NCBI RefSeq assembly: GCF_003610805.1
Contig: NZ_RAPF01000003.1
Location: 124,001-188,000, forward strand
DNA length: 64,000 nucleotides
From: Altericroceibacterium spongiae
GTDB lineage: Bacteria; Pseudomonadota; Alphaproteobacteria; Sphingomonadales; Sphingomonadaceae
Direction of reading: 5' to 3'
The stretch's first letter is position 1; the number at the start of each line of letters is the position of its first letter. The notes under the pieces were generated by a model. That model was not told the DNA's origin, made no database searches, and saw only the letters and a program-made list of their open reading frames with translations. The position numbers and the translations under genes were made by a program. This document shows, one piece after another, positions 63,451-64,000 of this stretch.

Positions 63451-63576
63451 TCGCTAGTGATGCGCTCGAACTGCATTTGCCGCAAGACAGCGGAGTATGC
63501 GGGCTCCTGTGGAAAGTGGGGAGAGTTTTTCCTGTTTGCCCAAATCGCTTCGCTCTGCGAAAGCCTGAAAGCAAAT

Positions 63577-64000
63577 ATGGAAACGCAGTGCATCTCTAAC
63601 GTTGAACTTGATGATACCACGATCCTGTGGCGCAATGCCGATGTGGAACAGGAGCGGAAGGCTGCGCTTGCCGATCTGATCGAGGAAAACAGTTTTAAAC
63701 CGCTCCGTGCACTTGAAAATGGGCATCAAGGGCCGTGGCATCTGCGTTTATCAATACAGGATGGTCGTTTGGCCATGGCTATCCGTGATGCGCAGGATAA
63801 TCCAGCGGATACGATTATGCTCGGACTCGCCCGTTTTCGACGGCCTGTGCGTGAATATTTCGCCATCTGCGATTCCTATTACAAGGCTGTTCGCAGAGCG
63901 TCTGCGCAAGAGATCGAAACAGTTGATATGGCCCGTCGGGCAACGCATGATCAGGCCACCCGTCTGTTGCTTGAAGCGCTTGAAGATAAGGTCGAAACCG
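63577..64000 (+). CDS. UPF0262 family protein, 3' end cut by window edge
   Basis: The frame from ATG 63577 stays open for 141 codons to the edge. Family stretches are clear: VEQERKAALADLIEENSF, GPWHLRLSIQDGRLAMAIRD, LARFRRPVREYFAICDSYYK and IETVDMARRATHDQATRLLL. About 20 residues at the C terminus should be missing. The family is conserved in alphaproteobacteria, often near hisD and infA, but has no known role. It is divergent from dnaB across about 126 bp. Confidence 0.85.
   Translation, partial: METQCISNVELDDTTILWRNADVEQERKAALADLIEENSFKPLRALENGHQGPWHLRLSIQDGRLAMAIRDAQDNPADTIMLGLARFRRPVREYFAICDSYYKAVRRASAQEIETVDMARRATHDQATRLLLEALEDKVET

Overview
The window looks like chromosome of an alphaproteobacterium, most likely order Sphingomonadales (Sphingomonadaceae or Erythrobacteraceae). 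The evidence is two large TonB-dependent receptors, a LigA/LigB aromatic ring-cleavage pair beside a lignostilbene-type dioxygenase, an Fnr-type regulator beside a full ccoNOQPGHIS cluster, a UPF0262 gene and rpoZ, ftsH and dnaB of alphaproteobacterial type. No ribosomal RNA, phage structural genes, CRISPR array or intact insertion sequence was seen. This placement is inference from gene content.

Layout. 1-9.3 kb: a minus-strand block for uptake and breakdown of an amide or peptide substrate (cut-off M20 amidohydrolase, TonB receptor, secreted M14 carboxypeptidase, TPR/2OG-oxygenase, exported cyclophilin). 9.46-12.3 kb: tRNA-Ser(GGA), a decayed integrase, a perfect 25-bp inverted repeat, a fused APH-like/P-loop kinase and a 34-bp palindrome; this looks like the remnant of a tRNA-targeted element. 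12.3-17 kb: two paralogous VOC proteins, a zinc alcohol dehydrogenase and a BCCT transporter. 17.3-24 kb: a second TonB receptor with a TPR-sulfotransferase, meeting tail to tail with a gmd-fcl GDP-L-fucose operon. 24.4-28 kb: a large hybrid MASE1 histidine kinase.

28.1-32.6 kb: an aromatic-catabolism group (aldehyde dehydrogenase, LigA, LigB, lignostilbene/carotenoid-type dioxygenase), followed by a beta-hydroxyacid dehydrogenase on the other strand. 33.6-43.1 kb: a tightly overlapping minus-strand operon for the cbb3 high-affinity oxidase and its assembly, with a small cysteine-containing exported protein and hemN at its end. An FNR-type box sits before ccoN, and an Fe-S-type Fnr regulator (43,994-44,674) lies beyond ompW, which makes a self-contained low-oxygen module.

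45.7-50 kb: an orphan pseudopilin-like TadG/TadE/TadE operon and an orphan MocA-like/XdhC pair. 50-53.7 kb: a GH130-type enzyme with a GT4 glycosyltransferase fused to a probable alpha/alpha barrel. 53.7-54.3 kb: a gene-free stretch holding two hairpins that look like a small RNA. 54.3-64 kb: housekeeping genes (HI0933-type flavoprotein, ftsH, a lone ParA-like ATPase, CNNM/CBS protein, rpoZ, PLD-type phospholipid enzyme, lipoprotein, dnaB and a cut-off UPF0262 gene).

The parts most worth following up are the probable small RNA at about 53,975-54,103, the uncharacterised Cys-rich protein inside the cco operon, the beta-solenoid TadG-like protein, the GT4-barrel/GH130 pair and the tRNA-Ser element scar with its palindromes.
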